Shown: positions 56,346 through 64,000 of the stretch, one piece after another
How positions within the stretch are numbered: the first letter of the stretch is position 1
Layout: each line of letters opens with the position of its first letter
DNA from: Marinicella sediminis
GTDB lineage: Bacteria; Pseudomonadota; Gammaproteobacteria; Xanthomonadales; Marinicellaceae
Length of the DNA stretch: 64,000 bases
Direction: 5' to 3'
NCBI RefSeq assembly: GCF_002000055.1
Contig: NZ_MVBD01000002.1
Coordinates: 124,001 to 188,000, forward strand
Translations under genes and position numbers: made by a program
The notes under the pieces: model-generated
The model's input: the letters and a program-made list of their open reading frames with translations, nothing else
Databases searched by the model: none
Told to the model about the DNA's origin: nothing

Positions 56346-57044
56346 TCATATACCCAGTTTATTCTTCAGGTAATCACTGGTCAGGTGTTTGCTGATGTCC
56401 ATTGGATCACATTGGGTTTTACCAGACTCCACCGGAATCGGGCCCATGCGCCTGGCCACTTTCAAAGCCGCCTGATTCAGGGACTTGTTGCATTTACCCA
56501 TGCCCATCAAGGCGCTGCCCATGGACAGGTGCACCGATGGATCTTCGGTCTTAAAAGTGTCATCGATGTGATTGATATACCACATAAAATAATCCTCATC
56601 CGGAGCCGATTTTTTACTTGATTTGGACAACTCGTAAACAAACCCATAAGCACACCGACGCCGCACGGAATCTTCACTGAGGACCCACTGTCTGGCCACC
56701 TGATCCACCTCAGCCGTTTTCGCCACCGGTGCTCCACAGGCTGAATAGACATGTACCATCATACCAAAATCCACATCTTCGACCTGAGTTTCCATCTGTT
56801 CGCGGGTGATCAGTTTAGGGTCATCTGTCAACACCCCCAGCACCTTGGCATCATAATTGTCAGTATCCCAAAGCTGTTGTGCCAATGTATGGTCTTTGCC
56901 TACCTGCTTGGCCAGTTTACGCAACACCGTAAGACCAATGCCAAAACTGGAATAAGGGCTGTCAGGATACATCTCCTCCCAGTTTTTGATGCCTCGTTCA
57001 TTTTGGTACTCTTGGAGTAATGCCATCACATCGGTTTTGTTCAT
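56346..57044 (-). CDS. DNA alkylation repair protein, AlkD-like
   Basis: A 232-residue all-helical protein of the AlkD superfamily of HEAT-repeat DNA glycosylases. Recognisable segments are YGIG-like SSFGIGLTVLRKLAKQVG, LAQQLWDTDNYDAKVLGVLT, and WVLSEDSVRRRCAYGFVYEL. AlkD removes positively charged alkylated bases such as 7-methylguanine. Here the C-terminal half (VARRMGPIPVESGKTQC) is closer to a subgroup of uncharacterised relatives, so glycosylase activity is likely but not certain. It appears monocistronic. Confidence 0.85.
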   Translation of the reverse strand: MNKTDVMALLQEYQNERGIKNWEEMYPDSPYSSFGIGLTVLRKLAKQVGKDHTLAQQLWDTDNYDAKVLGVLTDDPKLITREQMETQVEDVDFGMMVHVYSACGAPVAKTAEVDQVARQWVLSEDSVRRRCAYGFVYELSKSSKKSAPDEDYFMWYINHIDDTFKTEDPSVHLSMGSALMGMGKCNKSLNQAALKVARRMGPIPVESGKTQCDPMDISKHLTSDYLKNKLGI

Positions 57045-57209
57045 CTTCAGCTTCCGGTTATCGAATATTTAAAAAGCTTATCTCAAAACACGCTGGAATG
57101 CGATGGATTGTGATTCCTGTTGTATTTTGAGTGACATCAGCCTTCTGAATGATGCCGTGGACTGAAGTCCACGCTCCCAAATCGACTGCAGCCAATATCG
57201 CTGTTAAAC

Positions 57210-58076
57210 TCAAATAATTTGATCCAGGATAAGACGCTGATCATCCCTGACCACAAAAGCGCGCGATTCACCGGTCATCGGACAGGTGAAAGAAAGACTC
57301 ACCGCCTGAAGATGTAAATCAATCCCATCCTGCTCACCTTCACCATAAAGGCGATCACCGATGATCGGGAAATCCAGCCCACGGAGGTGTTTGCGAATTT
57401 GGTGCTTGCGCCCGGTGAGCAGTTGCACATCCAGCAAGCAGGCATTCTCGGATTGTGATGCCAGCGAAAACACAGTTGTGGCTTCTTTGCCATCAACTGG
57501 TTTGTTGACCTGTAGAGGCGAGCCATGGACCGAAAAGTCACCACGAACAATGGCCTGATAGCGCTTGTCCACCTGACCTGCCGCAAACAACTCACTGAAG
57601 GCCCGGGCCGAACGCTTGGAGTGACACAGGATCATCAATCCGGTGGTCGCCCGATCCAAGCGATGGACCAGATGCACCGGACGTGGTGCATGATCGGTGA
57701 TTTCAGGTAGGTTGACTTCAACCCAGCGGGCCATGGCAGAAAAATCCCCCCAACGGCTGCCCTGACAGGCCAGCCCAAACGGCTTAAACCAAATGCTGTA
57801 ATCACCCAGGTCACTGACCAACTGAGGTTCAGGCACCCATTGATCCAAAATCCTGGGATTGTAATTCAGCAGTAATTCATCACCAACCCGCAAGGCCTTC
57901 CCTGCCCGACGCAGTCGCTTTTGTCCCTTGCCACGCCGCAACCAAACCGCTCCCTTGTGCATGGCTTCTTTGAGTTTTGCCTGAGGTAATCCTGAAGCAA
58001 CTGCCAGAATTTTTGAAGCCTTCTGATCTTGTTGCCCATCGCAGATGGTGATTTGAACCTCAATAATGTCAGTCAT
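57210..58076 (-). CDS. RNA pseudouridine synthase, RluA family
   Basis: Enzyme isomerising uridine to pseudouridine in rRNA or tRNA (288 residues). An N-terminal S4-like segment (KLKEAMHKGAVWLRRGKGQKRLRRAGKALRVG, about residues 34-70) is followed by the catalytic domain with HRLDRATTGLMIL (nucleophile Asp near 139). LLTGRKHQIRKHL and FPIIGDRLYGEG are further RluA motifs. The ATG at 58076 is taken; TTG 58079 is also in frame. The nearest E. coli relatives would be RluA/RluC/TruC, but the target site cannot be told from the sequence. Confidence 0.92.
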   Translation of the reverse strand: MTDIIEVQITICDGQQDQKASKILAVASGLPQAKLKEAMHKGAVWLRRGKGQKRLRRAGKALRVGDELLLNYNPRILDQWVPEPQLVSDLGDYSIWFKPFGLACQGSRWGDFSAMARWVEVNLPEITDHAPRPVHLVHRLDRATTGLMILCHSKRSARAFSELFAAGQVDKRYQAIVRGDFSVHGSPLQVNKPVDGKEATTVFSLASQSENACLLDVQLLTGRKHQIRKHLRGLDFPIIGDRLYGEGEQDGIDLHLQAVSLSFTCPMTGESRAFVVRDDQRLILDQII

Positions 58077-58093
58077 CAATCATTCAACAGTCA

Positions 58094-58882
58094 TCAATTC
58101 AGCACAAAATCATCCGCATCGAGATAAGCCGGAAAGCTTTCTTTGTAGCGTTCCAATTCTGAAAAATCCAGTTCAGCAACAACCACGCCGGCTTTGTCAT
58201 CAACGGCTGTAGCGACCGGTTCACCCACATAATCCAGCACCACCGTTCCACCAGAATGTGCCACCCCAAGACCATCAGCACCAACCCGGTTCACACCAAT
58301 CACAAAAGCCTGATTTTCCATCGCCCGGGCTTTGAGCAAGGTGTCCCAGACATGACGCCTGGCGGCCGGCCAATTGGCCACATTCACCAATAATTCGTAG
58401 TCCTGTTGGTTGCGTTGCCAGACTGGAAACCTGAGGTCATAACAAACTTGAGGAAATATTCTTATGCCTTTGATATCAAATACCTTTCTATCATTCCCCT
58501 GGACCACGTAATCGCCTTCATTACCCAGGCGAAACAGGTGGCGCTTGTCATAATACTCCACTGCACCATCCGGCCATACCCAGTAAAAACGGTTGGCTTT
58601 TTTATCAGCTTGTCTGACAAATACGGAACCGGCCACCACACATCCATATTGGCTGGCCATCTGTTTGAGCCAAAACAGATCTTCACCCCCGTCATCGGTG
58701 ACCGACACCGCCGGATCAGTGGTACAGAATCCGGTGGAAAAAGTTTCTGGCAACAGCAGCAGGTCAATGTGCTGATGTTCATTGAACACAGCAGAAATCA
58801 TGTGCTCGAGGGTGCTGAAGTTGGCTGACTTATCCCGCCAACTGATGTCATACTGGATGGCCGCGACTGTTAAAGTTGACAC
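58094..58882 (-). CDS. yafV: Omega-amidase, nitrilase family (YafV-like)
   Basis: Carbon-nitrogen hydrolase that hydrolyses the amide of 2-oxoglutaramate or 2-oxosuccinamate (262 residues). The catalytic triad is clear: Glu in LLPETFSTGF (about 45), Lys in YDKRHLFRLGNE (about 110) and Cys in PQVCYDLRFPVW (about 145). The RLGNEGDYVVQGN segment is typical of YafV/Nit2-like omega-amidases. It starts with GTG and overlaps the end of the aminotransferase gene by 13 bases. Together the pair forms a glutamine transaminase-omega-amidase pathway. Confidence 0.93.
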   Translation of the reverse strand: MSTLTVAAIQYDISWRDKSANFSTLEHMISAVFNEHQHIDLLLLPETFSTGFCTTDPAVSVTDDGGEDLFWLKQMASQYGCVVAGSVFVRQADKKANRFYWVWPDGAVEYYDKRHLFRLGNEGDYVVQGNDRKVFDIKGIRIFPQVCYDLRFPVWQRNQQDYELLVNVANWPAARRHVWDTLLKARAMENQAFVIGVNRVGADGLGVAHSGGTVVLDYVGEPVATAVDDKAGVVVAELDFSELERYKESFPAYLDADDFVLN

Positions 58883-60048
58883 AACAGCTCCGCCGCTTTT
58901 TGTAGGGTTGCATCATCTTTGGCAAAACACAAACGAACCACTTGGTGTTTGCGGTGGTATGCATCCAGGGTTTCAGCCTGATAAAACGGGCTCAGCGGGA
59001 TTGCCGCCACGCCAATTTCTTTGGTCAGCCAATGACAGAAATCTGTGTCTTTCAGGTCTGAAACGGCCGCATAATCCAGCAACACAAAGTAGGTACCTTT
59101 GGCCGGCAACACCTCAAATCGTGACGGTTCCAGGGCTTGAATCAGCACGTCTCGTTTGCGTTGATAAAACGGCCCCAGTTCATCGATATGCGTTGGATGG
59201 CTTTTGAGCATTTCCGTGATGGCAAATTGGGCCGGGGTGAACGAACAGAAGGTCACATATTGATGTATCTTCCTGAATTCTGCCGTCATGGCTTCGGGGG
59301 CCACACAATAACCCATTTTCCAGCCGGTACAATGAAAGGTTTTACCAAAGCTGGAGATCACAAACGCACGGGCAAACAACTCAGGATAAGCCAATACACT
59401 TTCATGCCGCTCGCCATCAAAAGTGATGTGTTCATACACTTCATCACTGATCACATAAAGATCATGGGCCAAAACAATGTTTTGTAAGCTTTCCATATCT
59501 GCCTTCGACAACAAGGTTCCTGTCGGGTTGTGTGGACTGTTGATCACAATCGCCCGGGTTCGGTCATTGATGATGGCCCTCACTTGCTGCCAATCAATCG
59601 CATAGTCCGGGGCATGCATCGCGATGTGCCGGCAATGACCCCCGGCCAGTTCCACCGCAGGTTCATAAGAGTCATAGGCCGGATCAAATACAATCACCTC
59701 ATCACCAGGTCGCACCAGGGCCTGAAATGCCACCCACAGGGCTTCAGTGGCTCCTGATGTGACGGTCACTGTCTGCATGGGATTCAACGCTTCGGCGTCT
59801 GCCTGCCGGTACCTGCGCTCAATCAGGGCACCAATTTGCTGTAACAAGTCAGGCAAACCCATCGACGGACAATATTGATTTTTACCAGCCGCAATCGCCT
59901 CACTGATGGCTTGTTTCAAAAACTCAGGTGTATCAAACTCAGGAAAACCCTGTGATAGATTAATCGCCGCATGTTTTGCTGCCAGCAGCGACATTTCGGT
60001 GAAAATACTGGTTCCCACATGGGGTAATTTGGATTGAAATTCAGCCAC
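58870..60048 (-). CDS. ybdL: Methionine/glutamine aminotransferase (YbdL-like)
   Basis: Fold-type I PLP aminotransferase (392 residues; YbdL has 386). GTG 60048, with AGGA upstream, gives the family N-terminus (FQSKLPHVGTSIFTEMSLLA); a longer frame to 60129 adds unrelated sequence. Motifs are NLSQGFPEFDTPEF, VTSGATEALWVAFQALV, NSPHNPTGT, ISDEVYEH and SSFGKTFHCTGWKMGYC with the PLP Lys near 235. YbdL prefers methionine and other sulfur or aromatic amino acids; with an omega-amidase next to it, glutamine-driven transamination of the methionine-salvage keto acid is likely. Confidence 0.95.
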   Translation of the reverse strand: MAEFQSKLPHVGTSIFTEMSLLAAKHAAINLSQGFPEFDTPEFLKQAISEAIAAGKNQYCPSMGLPDLLQQIGALIERRYRQADAEALNPMQTVTVTSGATEALWVAFQALVRPGDEVIVFDPAYDSYEPAVELAGGHCRHIAMHAPDYAIDWQQVRAIINDRTRAIVINSPHNPTGTLLSKADMESLQNIVLAHDLYVISDEVYEHITFDGERHESVLAYPELFARAFVISSFGKTFHCTGWKMGYCVAPEAMTAEFRKIHQYVTFCSFTPAQFAITEMLKSHPTHIDELGPFYQRKRDVLIQALEPSRFEVLPAKGTYFVLLDYAAVSDLKDTDFCHWLTKEIGVAAIPLSPFYQAETLDAYHRKHQVVRLCFAKDDATLQKAAELLCQL

Positions 60049-60171
60049 GCATATATCCTGCAGAAAAGTGATCAATAGTTTAACTGATTTCCAACAGCCG
60101 TGGAATCTCTCCACACAAAGCATAAACACCCGCCACCCTTGAAGATTGTTTCACGCCGTCTGCTGGATTCT

Positions 60172-60208
60172 AAAGACACTGGGTTTTGGTTTTCGCCACA
60201 ATGACAGG
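60172..60208. repeat. Left direct repeat flanking the GIY-YIG gene
   Basis: A 37-base element beginning AAAGACACTGGGTT and containing TTTCGCCACAAT. A diverged copy in the same orientation lies exactly 420 bases on at 60592-60628; about 29 of the first 34 positions agree. The pair brackets the GIY-YIG gene. Confidence 0.7.
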
Positions 60209-60286
60209 CAAAGGCCTGTTTGTGCGCTGAAAATCTATCCAACCACCGTCGGACCGAACCGGGTTCGGAAACCAGCGTCTTGCCAT

Positions 60287-60574
60287 TCAACTCAACTCAG
60301 TGTACAAATCCCGCCAAAGCGGGTTCAACTGCTCAATCAAATGAACTTTCCATGAACGCTTCCAGTTTTTAAGCTGCTTTTCACGTCTGATGGCTTTTTC
60401 AATCGAAGCATGTGCTTCGTAATAGACCAACATGTGGGTTTTGGATTGACAGGTGAAACCACTGATCACTCCCATTTTGTGTTGACATACCCGCAAGTCT
60501 AACTGGTTCGTGACGCCGATACAGATCGTACCATTCCTTCTATTGGCCATGATATACACACAAGGCTGCTTCAT
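60287..60574 (-). CDS. GIY-YIG family small nuclease-like protein
   Basis: A 95-residue single-domain GIY-YIG protein of the COG2827 type. The N-terminal VYIMANRRNGTICIGVTNQLDLRV gives the first strand motif, but the YIG Tyr is Cys here (ICIGV). AIRREKQLKNWKR and NPLWRDLY are the usual C-terminal signatures, the Glu of RREKQ being the likely metal ligand. Nuclease activity is therefore uncertain. The last codons include an inverted repeat (CCCGC, AAA, GCGGG) that also occurs in relatives. The gene lies between two direct repeats. Confidence 0.88.
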   Translation of the reverse strand: MKQPCVYIMANRRNGTICIGVTNQLDLRVCQHKMGVISGFTCQSKTHMLVYYEAHASIEKAIRREKQLKNWKRSWKVHLIEQLNPLWRDLYTELS

Positions 60575-60591
60575 TGATTACCTCCATTTTC

Positions 60592-60628
60592 AAAGACACT
60601 GGGTTGTGACTTTCACCACAATCACGAG
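60592..60628. repeat. Right direct repeat flanking the GIY-YIG gene
   Basis: Begins AAAGACACTGGGTTGTG and contains TTTCACCACAAT. It is the partner of 60172-60208 in the same orientation, just upstream of the GIY-YIG start. The remaining gap to 60855 shows no gene. Confidence 0.7.
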
Positions 60629-60855
60629 GTTAGATTTTCCATGATCAAGGTGGCTGATCGCTATGGACAATCTGAACACCCCATGTCAGATAAATTCCAT
60701 ACCAACGAATAAACACACACATCGTCATCCAGGACATCACTGCCATCACTTCATGTTCATACTGCACCATGCCATCCCTGGCAAAAATCCGGGTCTCGGT
60801 GTGTTTTATTCTCAGCGGGGGTGTTCACGCCACTGATGATCAGGCATTCATCAAC

Positions 60856-61386
60856 TCACTCAATGGACCACTGATAGGCCTTATCATACGGACTAAATAC
60901 TGCAATTTTCCAGGCCCCATCCACCCGTACCAACACATATAAAGACAAGGTTTCATAAACCACCTCACCCTGGCTGTTGGTGGCCACTCCAACGTTATTG
61001 GCCAGGATTTTGTGTTCGCTCAACGGCATGAGGTTGACTTCCTGCCAGGTCAGTTTGACTGCACCTTTGGCTTCCAGTTGTTGTACAAAACCATCAAAGC
61101 CACGGGTTAGATCAGCCCTGGTTGGCAGTAAAAACGGCGGATTATTAACCGGTAACATGATGAATGGATCATGGATCAGTGTTGACAATGACTCAATGAA
61201 TGCAGCAGTTTGTGCTGGTTTGCCAAACCGTTGATTGTAGGCATCAAGGTAATGATCAAAAAACACCCTGGCCTCCTCAATACCCGTCAGTGGTGAATCT
61301 GAACGACTGTTTGACTGAGCGTTGATACCTGGAACGGACATCAACAATGACATATATATAATTGATTTTAATGATTTAAATAACAT
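60856..61386 (-). CDS. Secreted NTF2/SnoaL-like protein
   Basis: A 176-residue exported protein with a signal peptide (IIYMSLLMSVPGINA) and AGGAA ribosome site. The mature part has the cone-shaped NTF2/SnoaL pattern: a helix (ARVFFDHYLDAYNQRFG), FIESLSTLIHDPFIMLPV, then strands VKLTWQEVNLMPLSEHKILANN and TLSLYVLVRVDGAWKIAVFS. This fold serves many small hydrolases, isomerases and binding proteins, so no reaction can be named. It is the last gene of the operon with the transporter and SDR enzyme. Confidence 0.82.
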   Translation of the reverse strand: MLFKSLKSIIYMSLLMSVPGINAQSNSRSDSPLTGIEEARVFFDHYLDAYNQRFGKPAQTAAFIESLSTLIHDPFIMLPVNNPPFLLPTRADLTRGFDGFVQQLEAKGAVKLTWQEVNLMPLSEHKILANNVGVATNSQGEVVYETLSLYVLVRVDGAWKIAVFSPYDKAYQWSIE

Positions 61387-61416
61387 GTTTTTTCCTGTAG
61401 AAATGTAAAAAGAACA

Positions 61417-62742
61417 TCAAGCCTGCTGATCAGCAACTGCCTTGACGGTGTATCCGTTTGCCTGATTGGTTTGCTGGTGTTCAAAGCACCTGCCCAGGTA
61501 AATCCCGGCACCCGCCCAGATCGCCGCCAACATCGAACCAATCAGTGACATGCCCAATAAGCCCAGGCCCAAACCATCAGTCAACAGCGCAAACAAAGAG
61601 GCACTGACCGCATCACCACCCCGATAAACCACCACATCGATCACCGGTTTGGCTTTGTATCGTTCATCTTGAGTGACCTGGGTGAAGAGCATTTCTCTGC
61701 CCGGACGGGTGATGGCATAATTACCCACCCGTCTGGTAACCTGGATCGCCAACAACACCACCACTGCCGGTGCAATCGCCAGAATCAGTAAACCCAGGCA
61801 CATCAACAGCGGCACACTGGCCAGGGTCAGGCCCATACCCAAACGACGGACCATGCGTCCGGTGAGGGCAAAGGCAAACACAAAGGTCAGTACATTGACC
61901 AACCAATCGATGCCGCCCAGAATCCGTGTCCGGTCAGCCCGGCTGAAATCAGCCAACAGGTTTTTCTGTTGAAAATACACAAAGCCATTGAGTAACACAT
62001 ACAACACAATAAAAACTGCGATCAGCAACAGATAACGGTTATTCAGCACAGCAGTAAAGCCACTCCACCAGGAATCGGTCATGCCAGGTTGATCCCGACC
62101 TTCATTGATGATCGCTCCCGTTTGTCTGGCTGAACCGGTTCGACTGAGATAAAGCACCAAAGGAATCACCATCAACAACCCCATCGCTGACAACAGCATC
62201 AGATTGGCTGCTCCCAGTGTCCCGGCAAATATGGTCGGAATCGCCGGACCGATGATGGCCCCGGCACTGGCCCCTGCCCCGATAAATGGAAACAAGCGCT
62301 TGCCTTGATTTTTGCTGAAGGTCTCACTCATGAAACTCCAGAACACCGATAAGTTCAGTAAGCTGAAAGCCGTCACCCAAAGGTAAAAAGCCTTCTCCAC
62401 CAGGATGGGATCACTCATGGTCTGGGTGATCAGATAAAACATCAGAAATGACAACGCGAACAGACCGTATACCATCGGCACCACCTGCTTGAAGCTGATC
62501 CTGGAGATGCACCAGCAGTACAGCATCACAATTCCGCTGCTGATAAAGAACTGGATGTTCCACAACAGACTCACTTCCGTATCTGACCAGTCACTGGCCA
62601 TGGCATCCCTGACCGGCCGCAACACAAAATACACCGCCATTAACAGAAACACCATGGCAAATGCGGCATAAGCAGACCGTTGTTCAGCTGGCTTCATGAG
62701 CGTCACCAAGGCAATCTTTTGTTTGATGGTTGAGCCCATCAC
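61417..62742 (-). CDS. NTP/NTP exchange transporter-like (MFS-type) protein
   Basis: Integral membrane protein of 441 residues with about 12 helices. RPVRDAMASDW near the N-terminus and RPGREMLFTQVTQDERYKAKPVIDVVVYRGGDAVSA in the second half match bacterial proteins annotated as NTP/NTP exchange transporters, relatives of the Tlc ATP/ADP translocases. In free-living bacteria the substrate is unproven. It overlaps the upstream SDR gene by four bases (ATGA), so the two are translationally coupled. Confidence 0.82.
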   Translation of the reverse strand: MMGSTIKQKIALVTLMKPAEQRSAYAAFAMVFLLMAVYFVLRPVRDAMASDWSDTEVSLLWNIQFFISSGIVMLYCWCISRISFKQVVPMVYGLFALSFLMFYLITQTMSDPILVEKAFYLWVTAFSLLNLSVFWSFMSETFSKNQGKRLFPFIGAGASAGAIIGPAIPTIFAGTLGAANLMLLSAMGLLMVIPLVLYLSRTGSARQTGAIINEGRDQPGMTDSWWSGFTAVLNNRYLLLIAVFIVLYVLLNGFVYFQQKNLLADFSRADRTRILGGIDWLVNVLTFVFAFALTGRMVRRLGMGLTLASVPLLMCLGLLILAIAPAVVVLLAIQVTRRVGNYAITRPGREMLFTQVTQDERYKAKPVIDVVVYRGGDAVSASLFALLTDGLGLGLLGMSLIGSMLAAIWAGAGIYLGRCFEHQQTNQANGYTVKAVADQQA

Positions 62743-63728
62743 TCTGCACCCAAAAACTGTTCGACGGTCTTGAGCAACACGTCTGAAGCCATTGGAAAGC
62801 GCTGGCCCTGGTTGATCTCGACCAACCGTTTGGCCAGTTGCCGGATGGTCATGTCCGCTTCGGCCTGGTTGGGCGTGACCAGATAGCGAAATTGCGGGCG
62901 CTCAGTGGTCATGAAATCCACCACTGCTTCAGCCACCGGTATAGGCGCCGCATGGTGTGAACGATCGCTTTGGGTGAATCCCGCAAAGCGCTCTATTTCA
63001 TCACGAAACCGGGTCGGATGAGCCCCCTGATCGATCTGTTCCAATCGTTTGGCCATGTTCTTCATGATGTTGGAGCGAAAATTGCCGGGCTCCACCACAC
63101 TGACCGCCACGTTGAATTTATGCAATTCACTGGCCAGGGCTTCTGAATAGGCCTCCACCGCAAATTTAGACATCCCATAGGGGCCGAACAACCGACCTGA
63201 AAACAAGCCAGCCACAGAACCAATGGTGGTGATCCGCCCTTGTCGTTCAATGATCATCGGGGCAAAGGCTTTGGTCACCCGGTAAGGACCCATGACATTG
63301 ACATCCATGATGAATCGCATGTCCTGCTCACTGACTTCAATCAGTGGGTCAAACAGAAACACCCCGGCGTTGTTCACCAGCCCATACAAACCGCGACCGC
63401 CCTGCTCAATCAAAGTCAGAGCCGCATCAATGTCACTTTGCCGTGTCACATCCAAACGAATTCCCTGCACATTATCCAACTCACTCAATACTTCGATGTC
63501 ATGGTCTTTTCTGGCACCGGCATAGACAAAAAAGCCCTGATCTGCCAGTGTCATGGTGATTTGTTTACCGATGCCTGAACTGGCCCCGGTGACCAAAACC
63601 GCCCTGCCTGCTCCAATGGGCTGGCCCTTGTGAGATGCCATATCCAATGTGTATCCATTGTCTGAATAGCTCAGCGAGAACAAAAATAATGCACACATAA
63701 ACAGTTGCAGCTTGATTAAATGATTCAT
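62739..63728 (-). CDS. Short-chain dehydrogenase with N-terminal signal or anchor
   Basis: Classical SDR oxidoreductase (329 residues). The cofactor motif is TGASSGIG near residue 47, NNAG follows, and the catalytic Ser-Tyr-Lys set is in the TIGSVAG segment and YGMSKFAVEAYSEAL. The protein begins with a hydrophobic stretch (LQLFMCALFLFSLSYS) that looks like a signal peptide or membrane anchor, and GGAG six bases before the ATG supports this long start. A start at the internal ATG (63641) would give a normal cytosolic SDR. Substrates may be steroid-, retinol- or lipid-like, as in related SDRs. Confidence 0.88.
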   Translation of the reverse strand: MNHLIKLQLFMCALFLFSLSYSDNGYTLDMASHKGQPIGAGRAVLVTGASSGIGKQITMTLADQGFFVYAGARKDHDIEVLSELDNVQGIRLDVTRQSDIDAALTLIEQGGRGLYGLVNNAGVFLFDPLIEVSEQDMRFIMDVNVMGPYRVTKAFAPMIIERQGRITTIGSVAGLFSGRLFGPYGMSKFAVEAYSEALASELHKFNVAVSVVEPGNFRSNIMKNMAKRLEQIDQGAHPTRFRDEIERFAGFTQSDRSHHAAPIPVAEAVVDFMTTERPQFRYLVTPNQAEADMTIRQLAKRLVEINQGQRFPMASDVLLKTVEQFLGAE

Positions 63729-64000
63729 GATTAACTCCGGTTATGAACGAATGAGTGTCAGCATAGCCAGCCAAAGCCCGGCGAAAGCAGAAAGTCGACC
63801 AACCCATTGAAGTCTGCTATCAACCATGAAGTTGCGTAAAAATCCGGATTCATCGACAAAAAACAACGGTTGGTCGACTTGTCCAACCTATTGATTAATT
63901 TCAACGCAGTCCTGAGGAGTTTTTCAGCTATACTTGAGTCGGTTTAAACTCTTCAGCCTGGTAAATTGATAGCCGAATACAAACCCAAATTCATGCTGCA
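63729..64000. other. Intergenic sequence at the right edge
   Basis: These 272 bases upstream of the SDR gene contain no complete reading frame that I trust. A possible -10-like TATACT (63930-63935) points right, toward a gene outside the window. Confidence 0.35.

Noticed and set aside
1-64000. tRNA, rRNA, CRISPR array, prophage or transposase genes
   Set aside because: I looked for T-loop motifs, regular spaced repeats and integrase or transposase motifs and found none that hold up.

Overview
The window looks like chromosomal DNA of a free-living, probably marine or aquatic gammaproteobacterium with moderate GC content. MetJ, CysB, CysG, YghU, YafV- and YbdL-like proteins, SelO and an OsmC-YcaO fusion all point to Gammaproteobacteria. 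Many secreted proteins and unusual short C-terminal tails (IFxxGF/L-like) suggest a lineage near Marinicella or the basal Xanthomonadales; this is an impression from protein style, not a search result. I see no rRNA, tRNA, CRISPR array, phage or insertion sequence. Nearly all the sequence is coding and genes lie in short operons.

Layout. 0.2-3.5 kb: a secreted tricorn-like S41 protease (minus). 3.6-14 kb: two RND efflux systems on the plus strand. The second is a tight operon, tetR - adaptor lipoprotein - RND pump - selO, joined by three ATGA overlaps and led by a palindromic operator set inside a strong promoter. 14-20.3 kb (minus): trpS, a membrane protein, an alkyltransferase-like DNA-repair protein, pepP, a dipeptidase-like amidohydrolase and a choice-of-anchor B protein. 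20.4-21 kb: a small periplasmic protein and metJ. 21-25.4 kb (minus): a metallo-beta-lactamase-fold hydrolase, an atypical ADP-ribosylglycohydrolase, and a secreted lipase with its foldase. 25.5-29.2 kb: a sulfur-assimilation locus, cysB divergent from cysG-cysK, with tandem MetJ boxes in the divergent region. 29.2-36.3 kb: a saccharopine-dehydrogenase-like reductase with a membrane partner, a secreted orphan, a Kef-type antiporter and an OsmC-YcaO fusion.

36.6-49 kb is the most unusual part. It holds a 1291-residue secreted FG-GAP protein, a three-gene signalling cassette and a von Willebrand A protein with four tandem C-terminal repeats; yghU and an orphan secreted protein lie between the last two. 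The cassette encodes a transmembrane Ser/Thr kinase with a periplasmic sensor, a secreted Ig/OmpL47-like protein and a secreted LysM-FecR-Fn3-OmpL47-like protein. It looks like an envelope-sensing module in which a kinase takes the place of a sigma factor or cyclase.

49-64 kb is mainly housekeeping and transport on the minus strand: signal peptidase I, a zinc-ribbon protein (plus strand), an ABC exporter (ATPase, FtsX-type permease, HlyD adaptor), a secreted glycosidase-like protein, an AlkD-like protein, a pseudouridine synthase, an omega-amidase with a methionine/glutamine aminotransferase, a GIY-YIG gene flanked by direct repeats, and an operon of an SDR enzyme, an NTP-exchange-like transporter and an NTF2-like protein. 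Copies of a dispersed intergenic repeat lie at about 24-162, 23263-23450 and 40526-40676.
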